Below are positions 61,945-64,000 of a stretch of DNA of 64,000 bases, in pieces. Position 1 is the stretch's first letter, and each line of letters opens with the position of its first letter. The notes below the pieces were generated by a model that saw only the letters and a list, made by a program, of their open reading frames with translations, was not told where the DNA came from and did not search any database. The stretch spans positions 62,001 through 126,000 of the forward strand of contig NZ_JAIOAA010000006.1 of assembly GCF_019890675.1 (NCBI RefSeq), read 5' to 3'. Made by a program: the position numbers and the translations under genes. This DNA comes from Micromonospora sp. PLK6-60 (GTDB lineage Bacteria; Actinomycetota; Actinomycetes; Mycobacteriales; Micromonosporaceae).

Positions 61945-63582
61945 ATGAGCGCCACGATGATCGTCAAGGACCTCTCCGCCGGGCACGGTGACCGGCTGCT
62001 CTTCGCCGACCTGGAGCTGGTGGTCGCCCCGGGTGACGTGGTGGGGCTGGTCGGGATGAACGGCGCGGGCAAGTCGACGCTGCTGCGTACCCTGGCCGGG
62101 CTCCAGCCGGTGGAACAGGGCGGCGTCTCGCTCAGCCCGCCCACCGCGACCGTCGGCTACCTGCCCCAGGAGCACGAGCGCCGGCCCGGCGAGACGGTGG
62201 CGGACTTCCTGGCCCGGCGCACCGGCGTCGCCGCAGCGCAGGCCGCTCTGGACGCCGCCACCGAGGCGCTCACCGCCGGGATACCGGGCGCCGACGACGC
62301 GTACGCCGAGGCGTTGGAGCGCTGGCTCGGCCTGGGCGGCGCGGACCTGGCCGAACGCGCCGAGCAGGTGGCCGCCGAGCTGGGGCTGACCGTGGACCTG
62401 GCACACCCGATGACCGCGCTGTCCGGCGGGCAGGCGGCCCGCGCCGGCCTGGCCTCGCTGCTGCTCAGCCGGTACGACGTCTTCCTGCTGGACGAGCCGA
62501 CGAACGACCTGGACCTGGCCGGGTTGGAGCGGCTGGAACGGTTCGTCACCGGGCTGCGCGCCGGCACCGTGCTGGTCAGCCACGACCGGGAGTTCCTCAC
62601 CCGCACGGTCAACCGGGTGCTGGAGCTGGACCTGCCGCAGCAGCAGATCCGGCACTACGGCGGCGGCTACGCGGCCTACCTGGCCGAGCGGGAGGTGGCC
62701 CGGCGGCACGCCCGGGCCGAGTTCGAGGAGTACGCCGAGACCCGCGCCGACCTGGAGGCCCGGGTGCGCACCCAGCGCGCCTGGATGGAGAAGGGCGTGA
62801 AGAACGCCCGGCGCAAGGCCACCGACAACGACAAGATCGGCCGCAAGTTCCGGGCCGAGGCGACCGAGAAGCAGGCGGCGAAGGCCCGGCAGACGGAACG
62901 GCTGATCGAGCGGCTGGAGGTGGTCGAGGAGCCGCGCAAGGAGTGGGAGCTGCGGATGGAGATCGCCGCCGCGCCCCGCGCCGGGGCCGTGGTGGCCGCG
63001 CTCCGCGACGCCGTCGTACGCCGGGGCGGGTTCACCCTCGGCCCGGTGACCCTCCAGATCGACTGGGCCGACCGGGTGGCGATCACCGGCGCGAACGGCT
63101 CCGGCAAGAGCACCCTGCTCGGCGCGCTGCTGGGCCGGCTCCCGCTCGACGCCGGCCAGGCCACGCTGGGCCCCGGCGTGGTGGTCGGCGAGGTCGACCA
63201 GGCCCGGGGGCTGTTCCTCGGCGACGAGCCGCTGCTCGACGCGTTCCGGCGGGCCGTACCCGAGCTGTCGCCGGCGGACGCGCGGACGCTGCTGGCCAAG
63301 TTCGGCCTGCGCGCGGGGCACGTGCTGCGCCCGGCGGGGACCCTCTCCCCCGGCGAGCGGACCCGGGCGGCGCTGGCCCTGCTCCAGGGGCGCGGGGTCA
63401 ACCTGCTGGTGCTGGACGAGCCGACCAACCACCTGGACCTGCCGGCCATCGAGCAGCTGGAGTCGGCGCTGGCCGGCTACCGGGGCACCCTGCTGCTGGT
63501 CACCCACGACCGGCGGATGCTGGAGGCGGTGCACGTGGACCGGCGGCTGCGGGTGGACGGCGGGCGGATCACCGAAGGCTGA
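61945..63582 (+). CDS. ABC-F family ATP-binding protein
   Basis: This 545-residue soluble protein has two ATPase domains and no membrane part. The first domain has Walker A GMNGAGKST, signature LSGGQAARA and Walker B DVFLLDEPTNDLDL. The inter-domain linker is long and basic (WMEKGVKNARRKATDNDKIG), as in ribosome-acting ABC-F factors. The second domain has GANGSGKST, LSPGERTRA and LLVLDEPTNHLDL. Such proteins either rescue stalled ribosomes or protect them from antibiotics. Which applies here cannot be decided; a short P-site tRNA-interaction linker would favour a housekeeping role. The start fits a near-leaderless mRNA. Confidence 0.94.
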   Translation: MSATMIVKDLSAGHGDRLLFADLELVVAPGDVVGLVGMNGAGKSTLLRTLAGLQPVEQGGVSLSPPTATVGYLPQEHERRPGETVADFLARRTGVAAAQAALDAATEALTAGIPGADDAYAEALERWLGLGGADLAERAEQVAAELGLTVDLAHPMTALSGGQAARAGLASLLLSRYDVFLLDEPTNDLDLAGLERLERFVTGLRAGTVLVSHDREFLTRTVNRVLELDLPQQQIRHYGGGYAAYLAEREVARRHARAEFEEYAETRADLEARVRTQRAWMEKGVKNARRKATDNDKIGRKFRAEATEKQAAKARQTERLIERLEVVEEPRKEWELRMEIAAAPRAGAVVAALRDAVVRRGGFTLGPVTLQIDWADRVAITGANGSGKSTLLGALLGRLPLDAGQATLGPGVVVGEVDQARGLFLGDEPLLDAFRRAVPELSPADARTLLAKFGLRAGHVLRPAGTLSPGERTRAALALLQGRGVNLLVLDEPTNHLDLPAIEQLESALAGYRGTLLLVTHDRRMLEAVHVDRRLRVDGGRITEG

Positions 63583-63620
63583 TCCGTGCCGGCGGGGCCA
63601 CCCGGGGTGACAATGACTCC

Positions 63621-63941
63621 ATGCTCAAGTGGGAGTACGCGCTGCTGGTCCGCCGCCGCCAGGCCGCGTCGACCGACATCGGCTGGGAGATCGTCTTCAT
63701 CTGGTACGGCCCGGACGGCTCGATGGTGGACGTCACGGCGTACGGCGACACCGCGCTGGCCCACCTGAACCGGGCCGGTGACCAGGGCTGGGAGCTGGTG
63801 GCGATGAGCGAGGACCCGTCGCTGGCCGGCAGCAGCGAGCTGCACCGGTACCACCTCAAGCGGCCCAAGCCGCCCGCCCCGCAGCCCCGGCAGCGGATGC
63901 GCCCCGGCAGCCGCACCACCCGGCGGACGATCGCGGGCTGA
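63621..63941 (+). CDS. Small DUF4177-like protein
   Basis: This 106-residue protein has the core WEYALLVRRRQAASTDIGWEI, a short GPDGSMVDVTAYGDTALAHLNRAG segment and the GWELVAM motif typical of DUF4177/YjbA-like small proteins. A Pro/Arg-rich C-terminal tail (RPKPPAPQPRQRMRPGSRTT) follows. The function of the family is unknown. The ATG lies 38 bases after the ABC-F stop, so it is probably co-transcribed. The last 59 bases of the window show nothing. Confidence 0.8.
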   Translation: MLKWEYALLVRRRQAASTDIGWEIVFIWYGPDGSMVDVTAYGDTALAHLNRAGDQGWELVAMSEDPSLAGSSELHRYHLKRPKPPAPQPRQRMRPGSRTTRRTIAG

Positions 63942-64000
63942 ACGGCCGCGGATCGCCGCACGTCGCGGTGTCGGCAGCCAGCGAAGGCGCGAATCGCCGC

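Overview
The window is very GC-rich (about 70 percent or more by eye) actinobacterial chromosome. Gene content, GTG/TTG start use, TAnnnT -10 boxes close to start codons and several families of small intergenic repeats point to Micromonosporaceae, most likely Micromonospora or a close relative. This assignment is inferred from memory of such genomes, not from a search. Most of the window is ordinary chromosome; no phage, integron, CRISPR array, rRNA or tRNA was seen.

Layout. 1-3.6 kb: 3' part of dnaX, then ybaB and recR, with a gene remnant and a small palindromic element between dnaX and ybaB. 3.8-9.9 kb: five-gene peptide/nickel-type (family 5) ABC importer operon. 9.9-12.8 kb: small hypothetical gene, secreted HNH nuclease, drug-type MFS pump, DUF1737 protein. 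12.9-14.9 kb: leuA with a leader-peptide attenuator. 14.9-17.8 kb: divergent MFS/ArsR-like regulator pair and a nitroreductase. 17.9-21.3 kb: lipoprotein, lysC-asd. 21.3-24 kb: GAF-GGDEF cyclase, a GGCT-fold protein and a guanine-rich scar with a truncated ferritin-like gene. 24-31 kb: DEAD-box helicase, methyltransferase, small membrane and regulatory proteins. 31.3-36.3 kb: RecQ fused to a phosphoribosyltransferase-like module, a SARP/BTAD regulator apparently frameshifted from a helix-hairpin-helix membrane tail, and a lipoprotein. 36.4-42 kb: SDR enzyme and a complete liv branched-chain amino-acid importer. 42.4-47.6 kb: LPXTG surface protein, secreted GDPD, TrkH/TrkA potassium uptake pair. 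47.7-52.8 kb: receptor Ser/Thr kinase with a CBM2-like ectodomain, membrane spermidine-synthase-like protein, coiled-coil secreted protein, inositol-phosphatase family enzyme. 52.8-56.4 kb: phosphatase/kinase/response-regulator signalling cassette. 56.7-64 kb: M28 membrane peptidase, RibD-like reductase, a gene remnant beside a perfect inverted-repeat element, Smr and TPR proteins, ROK kinase, ABC-F protein and a small DUF4177-like protein.

The least explained signals are non-coding. (1) A 155-bp element with perfect 29-bp inverted ends (59972-60126) has a decayed relative at 2200-2304; each abuts what looks like a truncated gene. (2) A 48-bp repeat sits at gene-gene junctions inside operons (55062-55109, 55122-55169, 40019-40066, degenerate at 7558-7595). 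It overlaps the upstream stop codon, encodes an open VSARSEPxLRAPQSRT peptide, and in two of three loci ends in a CGGAG ribosome-binding motif for the next gene. (3) Four copies of a GTGTAAGGAGGGGCCCC-type palindrome occur between genes, one a perfect 58-bp palindrome. Three likely frame breaks also deserve checking: the kinase tail, the SARP/HhH gene and the 23.8-kb scar.
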